A stretch of DNA of 64,000 bases from Polaribacter sp. IC066 (GTDB lineage: Bacteria; Bacteroidota; Bacteroidia; Flavobacteriales; Flavobacteriaceae), in contig NZ_VORR01000001.1 in assembly GCF_007997085.1 (NCBI RefSeq), forward strand, positions 1-64,000, read 5' to 3'. Below, piece after piece: positions 10,085 to 19,355 of this stretch (position 1 is the first letter of the stretch; each line of letters starts with the position of its first letter). The translations under genes and the position numbers were made by a program. Under the pieces are notes generated by a model. The model did no database searches and was not told where the DNA came from. It saw only the letters and a list, made by a program, of their open reading frames with translations.

Positions 10085-10597
10085 TTAAAAATTTAATTGA
10101 GGAGCTTTCCAAGTAATTGTATCTCCTAAAACGGTATATTTTTCACTAATAATAGTAGCTTTATTCGGCGTAAATTTTATCAGTATATAATCGGTCGCTT
10201 TATTTTTATAAAAGTTTTTCCATGCTGTTTTCCAATATTTTTCTTTTTTAACCGGGCTGTTTACCATACTTGCCACTCCTTGTAACGTAACATAACTCTC
10301 ACTTTTTGCATCAAAATAATACAAGGTTACATTTTTATTTTTTTGAATCTGTTGTACTTTTAAACTCTTTGAGTTGGTGCCCATCCAAACCGTAAAATCT
10401 TCTTCTGGTAAAAAAGGATCCATGGCTCTTGCATGTGCAACGCCTTCTGCATCAATTGTAATTAATGCGCAGTTTTTTGCGGTTGTCATAATCTCTTTCG
10501 CAATTTCTTTCAAATCTTTTTTAGCAAGATTTGGTGTAGAATTGCAACTCGAAATAAAAATCATTAGTATCGGAATCATATAAATTTTCATCATCAA
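10085..10597 (-). CDS. Pyridoxamine 5'-phosphate oxidase-like lipoprotein
   Basis: A 170-residue protein with the split-barrel flavin-binding fold of the general stress protein 26 / pyridoxamine-phosphate-oxidase-like family: GVAHARAMDPF, FTVWMGTNSKSLKV and VTLYYFDAKSESYVTLQG fit the FMN-site strands. Three Met codons open the frame. A hydrophobic signal ends in ISSC, so it is probably exported as a lipoprotein, which is unusual for a family that is mostly cytosolic. It lies seven bases from the lactonase gene and six from the M14 peptidase gene. Substrate and cofactor (FMN or F420-like) cannot be settled from sequence. Confidence 0.7.
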   Translation of the reverse strand: MMMKIYMIPILMIFISSCNSTPNLAKKDLKEIAKEIMTTAKNCALITIDAEGVAHARAMDPFLPEEDFTVWMGTNSKSLKVQQIQKNKNVTLYYFDAKSESYVTLQGVASMVNSPVKKEKYWKTAWKNFYKNKATDYILIKFTPNKATIISEKYTVLGDTITWKAPQLNF

Positions 10598-10603
10598 AAA
10601 AAA

Positions 10604-12373
10604 TTAAAAAACTTTAAAAACAGGTAATCGTACATGTGCTTTTTCATAATGCGGAGAATTTTTGTATATAAAATCTAATTGCATTCTTGGGTTTTTAGCA
10701 AAATCTGCATCCGAAGCTAATTTTTCATCAAACTGTTTTTTGAGTACTGTATTTTCTAACAACAGCTTCTCGGCAACCTCTTCAAAAACATAGGCAGAAT
10801 AGCCTTCTTTTTGCTGAAGAATGGTGTCGAAAAAATTCCAATTAAAAAAAGAATCTGTAGCTTCTGCCTCTAAAGTTTCTAACAAATAACGCACTCCGTT
10901 TTGCTTTGTAGTTATGTAAATATCTCCTTCTTTAAAGTTAATGTTTTCTATGGATGCTAAAACGGTTGTGTTATAATGCAAATAATGACCTTCGTAAGGC
11001 GATTTTCTACTCTCAAAATCTTTGATGTGATTTACCGTGACCGCAATTGTAGTATCTTTCTTAAAACTAGTGTACTCAATATTATTAGTATCTAATCTGT
11101 CTATAATATCATACCAACCTTGTGGTAAAATATAAGCCTTCGGGATTTCTATTTCTTTCGTTACCGAAAACTCATCATAATAGTTAGTTTCCTTTGTAAA
11201 AGGTTTGCTTTTATCATAAAACAATCTTTTTCCGGTGGTTACTTTACTGTCAATCATTTCAGCTTCATAGCCTTTAAAATTTAGAATTCTGAATTTCTCT
11301 TTATCAACTTTATACTGAATAGGATAGGTTTTTTTTGCTAGTATTTCTTCACTTGCCTTTGCACGCAACTGTTTAATGAGTTCTGAATTTTCTTCGGTAA
11401 AATCGAACGCAGAAAGCATGAGTTCATAGGTTTGTTCTACTCTAATTTTATAGGGTTTTAACATGTGCGTTTCTACCATTAAACCAAGCGTATGAAAAAG
11501 CGTTGTATAGCCGGTAGAATATCTTGGCGAATCAAAAAACTGCGAAAACCCTACTTCTGGTGTATTGCCCCAAACGTTTACATACGGCGTAATATTAATT
11601 CCTTTTTCTGTTAAAGACGCTTCTAATTTTGGACGCATTTCATCTTGCAAAAACGTTCCTAAACTGCCCCCTAATTTATTATGCTGTGTAAATAAATGGG
11701 TAATTGCGTATTGATAATCTGCACCATTGCTTACATGATTGTCGATAAAAACATCTGGATTTACTGTGTGAAAAACCGCTGCAAAGGTGGCAGCATTTTT
11801 GGTGTCTTGTTTGATAAAATCTCTATTTAAATCGTAGTTCCTAGCGTTTCCTCTAAAACCATATGCTAAAGGTCCGTTTTGGTTGACTCTAGTCGTTGAA
11901 TTTCTATTTAAAGAACCCCCCACATTATACACCGGAATTACACAAATAATCGAGTTTTTATAAGCTGCTTTTAACGAATCATTCTGCACAATATCTCGCA
12001 ACATCAGCATCGAGGCGTCGATGCCATCTGATTCTCCAGGATGAATGCCATTATTGATTAAAATTCTATTTTTTTGCGAATCTTTAATTTCATCTACATT
12101 GTAAATTCCCTCTCTATTATACACCACCAAATGCAAAGGTTCGCCAGAATCTGTTTGCCCGAATGAAAATAATGAAATCTGGCTATATTCTTCTGCTAAT
12201 TTTGTGTAGAAAGAAATTACGTCTTTGTATTCTGGTGTTTCTGTACCTTTAGAGGTTTCAAAAAGTGTTGTAAAATCTTTCTTTTCTTCAGCTAATTCAT
12301 CACAAGAAATGATGCCTAAAAAGAGAAAAAAAAGGAACGTTATTTTTAGCAGTTGGTTGGGTTGTATTTTCAT
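10604..12373 (-). CDS. M14 family zinc carboxypeptidase, lipoprotein
   Basis: A 589-residue peptidase of the M14 (carboxypeptidase A-like) family. The zinc ligands are visible: the HPGE motif in NNGIHPGESDG (His and Glu) and the distal His in FIDNHVSNG; a Glu in LMVETHM could be the catalytic base. The N-terminus ends in LGIISC, a lipoprotein signal, so it acts outside the cytoplasm on peptides or peptidoglycan fragments. It starts two bases after coaD, in the same operon. Family assignment is firm; the substrate is not. Confidence 0.85.
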   Translation of the reverse strand: MKIQPNQLLKITFLFFLFLGIISCDELAEEKKDFTTLFETSKGTETPEYKDVISFYTKLAEEYSQISLFSFGQTDSGEPLHLVVYNREGIYNVDEIKDSQKNRILINNGIHPGESDGIDASMLMLRDIVQNDSLKAAYKNSIICVIPVYNVGGSLNRNSTTRVNQNGPLAYGFRGNARNYDLNRDFIKQDTKNAATFAAVFHTVNPDVFIDNHVSNGADYQYAITHLFTQHNKLGGSLGTFLQDEMRPKLEASLTEKGINITPYVNVWGNTPEVGFSQFFDSPRYSTGYTTLFHTLGLMVETHMLKPYKIRVEQTYELMLSAFDFTEENSELIKQLRAKASEEILAKKTYPIQYKVDKEKFRILNFKGYEAEMIDSKVTTGKRLFYDKSKPFTKETNYYDEFSVTKEIEIPKAYILPQGWYDIIDRLDTNNIEYTSFKKDTTIAVTVNHIKDFESRKSPYEGHYLHYNTTVLASIENINFKEGDIYITTKQNGVRYLLETLEAEATDSFFNWNFFDTILQQKEGYSAYVFEEVAEKLLLENTVLKKQFDEKLASDADFAKNPRMQLDFIYKNSPHYEKAHVRLPVFKVF

Positions 12374-12375
12374 GT

Positions 12376-12831
12376 TTATTGAACTCTCACTGTTTTAGGA
12401 ACTAATTTGGTATAATCGCCATTATTTCTGATAACATCTCTTACAATCGATGACGAAATATAAGAAGTATTTGCAGAGGTTAGTAGAAAAACAGTTTCAA
12501 TTGGCGCTAAATCTCTATTGGTGTGTGCAATTGCTTTCTCGAACTCAAAATCTGCCGGATTTCTTAATCCTCTTAAAATAAAGTCTACCTGATTTTCTTG
12601 ACAAAAATGAACGGTTAAACCTTTGTAAGCAACTACTTTTACTTTTGGTTCGTGCTCAAAACAGTCTTCAATAAACTGTTTACGCTGCTCTAAAGAAAAC
12701 ATGTATTTTTTATCGGCATTAATACCAATTGCGATAATTAATTCGTCAAATAACTTTACACCTCTTTCTATAATATCAAAATGACCTGAAGTTATCGGAT
12801 CAAAAGATCCTGGAAATATTGCTTTTTTCAT
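12376..12831 (-). CDS. coaD: Phosphopantetheine adenylyltransferase CoaD
   Basis: A 151-residue enzyme that transfers AMP from ATP to 4'-phosphopantetheine, the penultimate step of coenzyme A synthesis, in the cytoplasm. The nucleotidyltransferase motif FPGSFDPITSGH contains the T/HxGH-type site (TSGH here). RGLRNPADFEFE and the ISSSIVRD segment near the end are typical CoaD landmarks. Length is slightly below the usual 155-160 residues. It is the first gene of the four-gene minus-strand operon. Confidence 0.95.
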   Translation of the reverse strand: MKKAIFPGSFDPITSGHFDIIERGVKLFDELIIAIGINADKKYMFSLEQRKQFIEDCFEHEPKVKVVAYKGLTVHFCQENQVDFILRGLRNPADFEFEKAIAHTNRDLAPIETVFLLTSANTSYISSSIVRDVIRNNGDYTKLVPKTVRVQ

Positions 12832-13001
12832 TTTTTTTAAAATTTGATGGTTGGCCTTGTTTCATTCATAAACCATAACTAGAATATTTAATATTTTACT
12901 TGATACTTTGACTTTTTTTGATTCATAAACCATGAATTAATGATCATGATCAAATGCTTTTCCCCTTTTCTCTATTTTCTCTTTTCTAAAATCTGTACTC
13001 A

Positions 13002-13976
13002 TTAGGAAAGGGCCGATTCAATAGCATTCTCAAATAATTCATGTAAAGTTATCCCCGCTTGTTCCGCCTGTTGTGGTAAAATACTCTCTAATGTTAAACC
13101 AGGTACTGTGTTTATTTCTAAAAAATGTGGCTCTCCGTTTACAAAAATATATTCTGCTCTAGAAAACCCCGACATATTTAATAGGGTGTACACTTTTATA
13201 GCAATTGCTTCTACCTTGCTTTTTTCTTCGGATGTAATTCTAGCAGGCGTAATTTCTTGCGACTTTCCCTCGTATTTTGCCTCATAATCAAAGAAATCAT
13301 TTTCTGATACAATTTCTGTAATCGGCAAAACTTTAATTGCACCTTTATATTGAATAACGCCAACAGAAACCTCTGTTCCGTTTAAAAAGGATTCTATTAA
13401 AATTGCAGCATCTTCTTTGTACGCTGTTTCAATTCCGTTTAAAACCTCTTCCTTATTATATGCTTTAGAAATTCCGTAGCTAGAACCGGCATTGTTTGGT
13501 TTTATAAAACATGGCAACCCAACTTTGGCTATTATTTTATCGGTATCTATAAAATCTCCTTTATTTAAATAAACAGAAATAGCGGTTTTAATACCGTATT
13601 CTTTTACAACACTTAAGGTATCTCTTTTGTTAAAAGTTAGCGCCATTTGATAAAAAGGAGCCGATGTATGTTTAATTCCTAACAACTCTAAATAAGACAA
13701 AATCATTCCGTTTTCGCCAGGATTTCCATGAATTGCATTAAAAACGCAACTAAAAGTTATTTTTTTATCGGCTAAAACAAAAGAAAAATCATCTTTACTA
13801 ATGGTGTATTCTCTGTTTTTATCATCTAAAGCAACCCATTTTTCTTTTAATATATGAACTCTAAAAGGGGTGTATTTCTCCCTATCTAAATGGTTAAAAA
13901 CAACATTTCCGCTCTTTAAAGAAATGTTTACTTCGGATGAATATCCGCCCATTATGATCGCAATATTTTTTTTCAT
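13002..13976 (-). CDS. ddl: D-alanine--D-alanine ligase
   Basis: An ATP-grasp ligase that joins two D-alanines for peptidoglycan precursors. The start is placed at 13976, giving MKKNIAIIMGGYSSE. The open frame reaches back to 14024, but the extra 16 residues are not family-like and a TTG-N21-TAAATTTG promoter lies inside that extension. Landmarks are HGNPGENG, the ATP-grasp segment GLPCFIKPNNAGSSYG, and the C-terminal metal-binding FLEINTVPGL. The length of 324 residues fits the family. It is divergent from the PASTA protein gene. The pairing with two other envelope-related genes suggests cell-wall housekeeping. Confidence 0.95.
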   Translation of the reverse strand: MKKNIAIIMGGYSSEVNISLKSGNVVFNHLDREKYTPFRVHILKEKWVALDDKNREYTISKDDFSFVLADKKITFSCVFNAIHGNPGENGMILSYLELLGIKHTSAPFYQMALTFNKRDTLSVVKEYGIKTAISVYLNKGDFIDTDKIIAKVGLPCFIKPNNAGSSYGISKAYNKEEVLNGIETAYKEDAAILIESFLNGTEVSVGVIQYKGAIKVLPITEIVSENDFFDYEAKYEGKSQEITPARITSEEKSKVEAIAIKVYTLLNMSGFSRAEYIFVNGEPHFLEINTVPGLTLESILPQQAEQAGITLHELFENAIESALS

Positions 13977-13994
13977 CAACATAGAATATATAAA

Positions 13995-14026
13995 CAAATT
14001 TATCAAAATATAAATAGAAACCACAA
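13995..14026 (-). promoter_or_regulatory. Candidate promoter of ddl
   Basis: On the minus strand a -33 TTG (14024-14026) is separated by 21 bases from a -7 box TAAATTTG (13995-14002). This fits the Bacteroidota housekeeping consensus TTG-N19/21-TAnnTTTG. The expected transcription start is about 13990, a short leader before ATG 13976. It supports the shorter ddl start. Confidence 0.55.
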
Positions 14027-14069
14027 CGTTTAGTTTTTATATATTTGTGCATCAATCAAAAAACAAATT

Positions 14070-14627
14070 ATGAGTATTTTTCAGTTTCTTAAAAGCAAGT
14101 CATTTTTTAAACAAGTTACCATTGCGGTTATTGGTTTTGTGATTTTGTTTTTCATTTTAAAATTTTGGTTGAACATTACCACAAATCACGATCAAAAAAT
14201 ACAAGTTCCTGATTTACATAAAATTACAATTATTGAAGCAGAAAGAAAATTAAAAGAAGTGAGTTTAGGTTTTAAGGTAATTGATAGCGCAAGTTACAAC
14301 CCAGATTATCCTAAAAGATCGGTGATAGAACAAAGCCCAGAAGCAGGCGATTTTGTAAAAGAAAAACGTAAAATTTACCTAACTTTAAATCCGTCTAAAT
14401 ACAGAGACATTACCATTCCTGATGTAAACGGACGCACAAAAAGACAGGCAGTTTCTGAATTACAAGCCATTGGTTTTATTGTAGGTACAGAATATACGTA
14501 TGTAAATGATATTGGAAAAGATGTGGTTAGAGGATTAAGACACAAAGGAAAAATTTTAAATCCGAATGATAAATTGCCTAAAAATTCCATTATAGACTTA
14601 GTTTTAGGTGATGGAGAAGGTAATTAA
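14070..14627 (+). CDS. PASTA domain membrane protein
   Basis: A 185-residue protein with one N-terminal transmembrane helix (VTIAVIGFVILFFILKFWL) and two PASTA-like repeats. The first begins near IQVPDLHKITIIEAERKL and the second near ITIPDVNGRTKRQAVSEL, each followed by the V.GS.Y / I.QSP.AG pattern. PASTA domains bind muropeptides or beta-lactams. Here there is no kinase or transpeptidase domain attached, so a periplasmic adaptor role is likely. It is divergent from ddl and followed by an RluD-type gene, an arrangement common in flavobacteria. TATATTTG at 14040-14047 is a possible -7 box. Confidence 0.85.
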   Translation: MSIFQFLKSKSFFKQVTIAVIGFVILFFILKFWLNITTNHDQKIQVPDLHKITIIEAERKLKEVSLGFKVIDSASYNPDYPKRSVIEQSPEAGDFVKEKRKIYLTLNPSKYRDITIPDVNGRTKRQAVSELQAIGFIVGTEYTYVNDIGKDVVRGLRHKGKILNPNDKLPKNSIIDLVLGDGEGN

Positions 14628-14629
14628 AA

Positions 14630-14657
14630 GTTAGGAGTTAGGAGTTAGGAGTTAGGA
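14630..14657. repeat. Four tandem GTTAGGA heptamers
   Basis: Four exact heptamer copies directly after the PASTA gene stop (14625-14627) and about 80 bp before the next gene. It looks like a simple-sequence expansion; no function is visible. Confidence 0.9.
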
Positions 14658-14738
14658 AAAATGAAGCTGTTTTTATCAATATCCTTTTAAAATCTTTCAA
14701 ACTTATCAACTATAAATAAATAAAATAACGTAAACGAT

Positions 14739-15776
14739 TTGCAAGAAAATAATTCACAAGATTTAGAAAATGATGATTTGTATGAACATTACAGATTTAC
14801 CGCTAGTGTTGGTCAAGAGGCTTTAAGGGTTGATAAATTCTTGATGAATTTCATTGAAAATGCAACAAGAAACAAAATACAACAGGCAGCAAAAGCGGGT
14901 AATATTTTTGTAAATGATCTTGCTGCAAAATCGAATCATAAGGTAAAACCAAATGATGTTGTAAGAGTGATTTTATCTTATCCGCCAGCAGAAAACTTAT
15001 TGGTTGCAGAAGATATTCCTCTGGATATTGTTTATGAAGACGAAACTGTAATGGTTGTAAACAAACCCGCCGGAATGGTAGTGCATCCCGGACACGGTAA
15101 TTATTCTGGAACTTTAGTGAACGGTTTAATTTATCACATAGAAAATTTACCAACAAATAGTAATGAACGCCCAGGTTTGGTGCATAGAATTGATAAAGAT
15201 ACTAGTGGATTGCTTGTGGTTGCAAAAACCGAATTTGCGATGGCACATTTATCGAAACAATTTTTTGACAGAACTACAGAGCGGTTATATTATGCCTTGG
15301 TTTGGGGAAATGTTGAAGAGAATGAAGGCCGGATAGAAGGCAATATCGGTAGAAGTTTAAAAAATCGTTTGCAAATGGCTGTTTTTCCTGATGCCGATTT
15401 TGGCAAACATGCAGTAACGCATTATAAAGTTCTAGAGCGTTTAACCTATGTTACGTTGGTTGAGTGTAAATTAGAAACAGGCAGAACGCATCAAATTAGA
15501 GCACATTTTAAACATATTGGGCACACACTTTTTAATGATGAGCGTTATGGCGGTGATGCTATTTTAAAAGGAACCACTTTTACAAAATACAAACAATTTG
15601 TGCACAACTGCTTTAAAGTGTTACCAAGGCAAGCTTTACATGCAAAAACACTAGGCTTTACACATCCAAAAACAGGCGAGTTAATGCAGTTTAATTCTAA
15701 TATTCCGCAAGATATTGTAGATTGTTTAGAAAAATGGAGAACCTATAGCGAAAACTCTAAAGAGGTGATAGAGTAA
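14739..15776 (+). CDS. rluD: RluA-family (RluD-like) 23S rRNA pseudouridine synthase
   Basis: A 345-residue protein with an N-terminal S4 RNA-binding domain (LRVDKFLMNFI... about 30-80) and a pseudouridine synthase domain containing the catalytic-loop motif HRIDKDTSGLLVVAKT. RTHQIRAHF is also diagnostic of RluA/C/D enzymes. It would isomerise specific uridines in large-subunit rRNA. The start codon is TTG at 14739; no ATG is available in frame before the conserved region. It is probably co-transcribed with the PASTA gene. RluD is the best guess among the family members. Confidence 0.88.
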   Translation: MQENNSQDLENDDLYEHYRFTASVGQEALRVDKFLMNFIENATRNKIQQAAKAGNIFVNDLAAKSNHKVKPNDVVRVILSYPPAENLLVAEDIPLDIVYEDETVMVVNKPAGMVVHPGHGNYSGTLVNGLIYHIENLPTNSNERPGLVHRIDKDTSGLLVVAKTEFAMAHLSKQFFDRTTERLYYALVWGNVEENEGRIEGNIGRSLKNRLQMAVFPDADFGKHAVTHYKVLERLTYVTLVECKLETGRTHQIRAHFKHIGHTLFNDERYGGDAILKGTTFTKYKQFVHNCFKVLPRQALHAKTLGFTHPKTGELMQFNSNIPQDIVDCLEKWRTYSENSKEVIE

Positions 15777-15926
15777 GTTGTGTTTGATTTAATCGACCAT
15801 CGAATTAACTAAATTTTATTTATCAATAATCGACTCGCTCTGCGGATCTATATCGTCATTTTCTTTATTTTCGATTGGAATGTATGGTATCGTTTTAAAA
15901 CTTATTTTACTTTTTAAATCTATATA

Positions 15927-15960
15927 TTATACTGAAAAAGGTTCACCTATTTCAGTATAA
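15927..15960. terminator. 11-bp perfect inverted repeat between convergent genes
   Basis: Arms TTATACTGAAA and TTTCAGTATAA enclose a 12-base loop. The element sits between the + strand pseudouridine synthase gene (ends 15776) and the minus-strand DUF6428 gene (ends 16009). It has no clear U tract, so it could be a bidirectional terminator or a protein-binding palindrome. Confidence 0.4.
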
Positions 15961-16008
15961 TACATAATTAAACTATCTAAAATAGTTCGTTTAAAAAACA
16001 AAGAAATC

Positions 16009-16476
16009 TTAACAACATCCAGATTTAGGATCACAAGAAGAACTCGCAATTTGTGCAACTTTAACTTTTGTTTTCTCTACTGGAATTCCGCAAGCATCTA
16101 ATGCCAAGCAAGCGGTAAGTTTAGACTTTAATAAAAAATTGGTTCCGTCAAAATCTAGATTATACTTACCAATCGTTTCTTTTCCTTGATATTCTACTTC
16201 AATTTCTAAATCCTCAAATTGAAACCTCTTTTCAGAAATCTCTATAATTTGTAATAATTTCTCTGGATGCAATCTGTGATTGTAATCTCTTTCTTCCCAT
16301 AATTGAAAATTAATAATCACTTCCCTTCTTACTTTACCGCCACAATCCACAAAATCTTTCGTTATTTTACCAACCTCTGTAACATGAAAATGGGGAGCTA
16401 CTAATTCTCCGTTTGGCAATTGAAAACCAATTTGTTCTAATTGCTGTAAATGCTTTTTTATTTCTGATAATTTCAT
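16009..16476 (-). CDS. DUF6428 family protein
   Basis: A 155-residue protein of the DUF6428 family, which in flavobacteria often accompanies ArsR-type repressors and arsenate-handling genes. The sequence has a histidine-rich start (PHFHVTEVG) and ends in a cysteine cluster (SSSCDPKSGCC) that could bind arsenite or a thiophilic metal. It lies downstream of a damaged arsR-like gene on the same strand, so the original operon was probably arsR-DUF6428. Function is unknown; metalloid binding is inferred from the cysteines and the neighbour. Confidence 0.7.
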   Translation of the reverse strand: MKLSEIKKHLQQLEQIGFQLPNGELVAPHFHVTEVGKITKDFVDCGGKVRREVIINFQLWEERDYNHRLHPEKLLQIIEISEKRFQFEDLEIEVEYQGKETIGKYNLDFDGTNFLLKSKLTACLALDACGIPVEKTKVKVAQIASSSCDPKSGCC

Positions 16477-16599
16477 AATTTTCTTGTTTTTAAATCTTCG
16501 TTTTCGTCGTTTCTCTTGACTTTTTTTAATCTTGATTCATTTTTTAAAATCTTGTTTCTTGGTTCTCTTTAGTCTTAATACTATAAAATTAACTTTTAA

Positions 16600-16932
16600 T
16601 CAACAGCAATTATTCGTCATACTTTGATTTAAAAATTTACCTACCGTATTTTTTATCTGCGCCCAATTTTCTTGGTAAATGCAATAACAAACACTTGTTC
16701 CTTCTATTTTTCCTTTAATAATTCCAACATTTTTTAATTCTTTTAAATGTTGAGAAATAGTCGGTTGTGCAAAACCAATTTCTTTTACCAAATTTCCGCA
16801 AACATAAGATTCTAGTTTAATGAGAAACTTTAAAATTGCCATTCTTGCAAAATGTCCTCACACTTTTGCAATTCTTGCTATTTGATTCTGTTCTCTCGTG
16901 AAAATTTCTGACTTGGTTAAACCTACTTTAAT
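16600..16932 (-). pseudogene. ArsR-family repressor with in-frame stop and no start codon
   Basis: Reading from 16932 gives an ArsR-like N-terminus (SEIFTREQNQIARIAKV), then TGA at 16858-16860 where the family has a leucine, and then GHFARMAILK and the helix-turn-helix IGFAQPTISQHLKELKNVG down to 16600. The full 110-codon frame has the normal ArsR length. At the position where a start codon is expected there is ATT (16930-16932). An 80-residue product could still start at ATG 16842 and would keep the recognition helix, but it would lack the first dimerisation helix. The C-terminus ends NNCC. Probably inactive. Confidence 0.75.
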
Positions 16933-16979
16933 TTGTTTATTGCAATATTACGATTAATTGGGTACATAAAAAAGCCTAT

Positions 16980-17882
16980 TTATTTATTAGTACTCAAATC
17001 AAACATATAACCAGCGGAAAGATTGACAAAGCCAGTAGTATTTAAATTAGTTTCTTTACCAACTGCATTTGGTAAATTTAAGTTATAGCCTACTTCAAAA
17101 TCCCACGAATTGGTAGTTATAGAAATAGGAAAACTAATTTGTGTGTTTAGTAAATCGAACACATTTTGTGTAAATTCTATAAATTCAGGTCCATTTGGTG
17201 TTCTTATCGTTTTACTAAAAAAGAAACTTTGTTGTGCAATTATAAAGTTGACATTTTGCCTAAACCTGATTGCTAAATTTGAAGCTCTTTTTAAGGTAAA
17301 GTTAGCAAAACTAGTAGACACAATTTGATAAGACTCATCTGTACCAAATATATAAGATGCTGAAAATTGTACCACCTAAAGTTCGTTTTTTATTTCTGAT
17401 TCCGATACTAACATCCAAAGAATTTGTAAAATCATCAGCATAAAAATATTTAGTATATCCGAGATTATAAAGGAAGTTTTTTTGCTTACCAAACGTGTTA
17501 AAGTACCCTAAAGAAACACTGGTAAAATCCCAACTTGAGGAAAATCGTCATAATAAATACCTGAAATCCTTGCATTGAATCCTGAAGAATTATAGTAAGA
17601 AACTTGTGGAATTATATTAAACTGATCAATCCCAATATCTCTGCTTGAAAAAAAAGTATTGCTATTCTAAGAAACCGAAGTATATAAAAAGTTATATGAA
17701 AAATTACTTTCTATTAATTCATCTAAAAATTGTGAATCATCAAAAAAAAGTTCGTCTATTAATTCATCTAAATCATCTAAACTTTTTTCTTGTGCATAAG
17801 AACAAAAAGAAGTTGCTATTGAAAACAATAGCAACCCCAAAACTTTTAAAATTGTTTTAAATTCTTGATAGAGATGTATCAT
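16980..17882 (-). pseudogene. Outer-membrane beta-barrel protein, broken
   Basis: The reading starts at 17882 with a signal peptide ending SFCSYAQ and an acidic linker (DDLDELIDELFFDDS). It then meets TAG after YTSVS (about 17669), continues in frame (NSNTFFSSRDIGID...), shifts frame near 17535 and again near 17370, and ends at 16980 with the barrel-like tail VNLSAGYMFDLSTNK. Joining the frames gives a protein of about 300 residues with alternating aromatic/polar strands such as NFLYNLGYTKYFYADDF. One nonsense and two frameshift lesions make a functional product unlikely. It is the last gene of the sigma-factor operon starting at 20509. Confidence 0.75.
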
Positions 17883-17895
17883 AAATATCTAAAAA

Positions 17896-18370
17896 CTAAT
17901 TTCTGCCGTTTCTTTTTTTCTTTCCGTTATTAGGATTGTTTACTCTTGGGTCATCTTTTAATTCTCCTCTATCTTTAGAGTTTCTGATTTTATCAATTTG
18001 TTCTTTGAGCATTTTTCTTTGCTTACCAGTTAATGTTTTTCTGAAATTATCTCTGGTTTTTCTTAAACGAATTTGCTGATTCTGGACCATCTTTTTGATT
18101 TCTAGAAAAAGTAGCGACTAATTGTTTTCTTATTTGGTTTTTAGAAATTGTTTTATTTCTTAAAATTGCTAACTGATCTTTGGTTAATGAAGCTTTAAAA
18201 GCTTCTCGATTGGCTTTCATTACCGTTCTCTCGTTCTGCAACAGATTGATTTGCTTTTGCGTTACCTCTTTTTTAATTAAATTGTAATTAGAATCTTGAG
18301 CAAAAAGTGTGGTATTAAAGAGCATCAAACTTATAAAGCTTATAATTAACATGATATTTTTTAATGTCAT
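17896..18370 (-). pseudogene. Small secreted LTxxQ-like (Spy/CpxP-type) protein, frameshifted
   Basis: The first part starts at 18370 with a signal peptide ending LFAQ, then helical segments with SLTKDQLAILRNK. A single extra base near 18088, after SRNQK, moves the rest into another frame, which carries the second motif TLTGKQRKMLKEQ and a basic tail to 17896. The paired LTxxQ-type motifs on long helices resemble the Spy/CpxP/CnrX fold of periplasmic chaperone-like or metal-sensing proteins. The total of 475 bases is one more than a whole number of codons. The frameshift is clear; family placement is moderate. Confidence 0.65.
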
Positions 18371-18416
18371 TTTTATTGTTTTTTAAGCTGCAAAATCTAA
18401 AACACAAATTAATAAA

Positions 18417-19273
18417 TTAATCTGTACAACTATCTTCTGCCGTTTGCATTTCTGTTGCATTGCTAATTGTAGCCGTTGTATCGTCTTTATAGATAATGTC
18501 TGCAAGAAAATTTAAAGCTAGTCTTACTGTTGCTGCTTGATTTGCTTTTTTCCATTCTCTTACTAATTTAAAATCTGCTTTTTCATTAACTTCAATCACA
18601 GAAGCATCTTGCATAGTAAAGCTTACTGGCAAAATTAGTTTAAAACACTTTCTTTTATCTTTTCCTTTTTTACAAGATTTTTTTAGCCCTTTTAATTCAT
18701 CCCTATCCATTAAAATTTGAGTTGTTCCGTCTTCTAAAGTTACATCTACAGGAAAAACTAATTCCGGACGTTCAGTCGCATCCGGATTTGCTTCATGCCA
18801 TTCTTTAATTAAAGCCCACTCTTCTTTACTATTTAAAGTAATTAATGTTTGATCTGCCATGATAAAGTCAACCGGAAAAACAAACTCAAAACATTTATTT
18901 CTTCTTCTTTTCCCTTTTTCACTAGTATCCTTTAATTGTCTCCCTTTCGCCGAAAAGAACACATCACTTTTAGCTTCTTCTCTAGCCTCGTTATCTCTTA
19001 CAAGCGCTACTTTATAGCCTAAACCTGAAGCTAACTGTACGTTTTCAATGTAACTATCTGCTAAATCTACTTTTAATACTACTGCAGTTGCTGCTGGTAA
19101 AATAGAAGCTTCTACAGAAACTTTTGATGCACTTTCAATTTTTGCAATTAATGCTGAATCATCTATTGTCCCTATACCTTCAGAACCTGAACAAGAGGTA
19201 CATAATAAAGCGAAGAAAATAAATGCCGAAATGGTAAAAATAAAACACTGCTTTTTGAAATTGTAGTTCTCAT
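18417..19273 (-). pseudogene. Repeat-containing lipoprotein, frameshifted in signal peptide
   Basis: An ATG at 19273 opens MRTTISKSS in one frame, while the lipoprotein box ALLCTSCSGSEG and everything after it lie in another, so an indel disrupts the signal peptide near 19240. The body contains three diverged modules of roughly 45-60 residues, each with a FPVDxxxxDGT-like strand and an E-x-W-helix segment: FEFVFPVDFIMADQ, PELVFPVDVTLEDGT and FKLILPVSFTMQDAS. A GTG at 18962 could start the downstream part but would leave no export signal. It lies between the anti-sigma-like gene and the LTxxQ gene in the same operon. Confidence 0.65.
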
Positions 19274-19355
19274 AATTGATAAATTTTAATTATTCATTGT
19301 TTCTACTTATTTAGAACCAAATTTTTTACGATAGTTTGAACAGTTTATATTTTTT

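Noticed and set aside
13977..14024. Upstream start for ddl giving a hydrophobic N-terminal extension
   Set aside because: The extension is not family-like and overlaps the best promoter match. The conserved MKKNIAIIMGG starts at 13976.
17645..17860. Plus-strand lysine/leucine-rich open frame opposite the barrel pseudogene
   Set aside because: The minus strand shows a clear signal peptide and barrel sequence across the same bases. The plus-strand frame is a shadow.
18417..18962. GTG at 18962 as the true start of the repeat lipoprotein
   Set aside because: A lipoprotein signal and about 90 in-frame residues continue upstream to about 19240. The gene is better explained by a frameshift.
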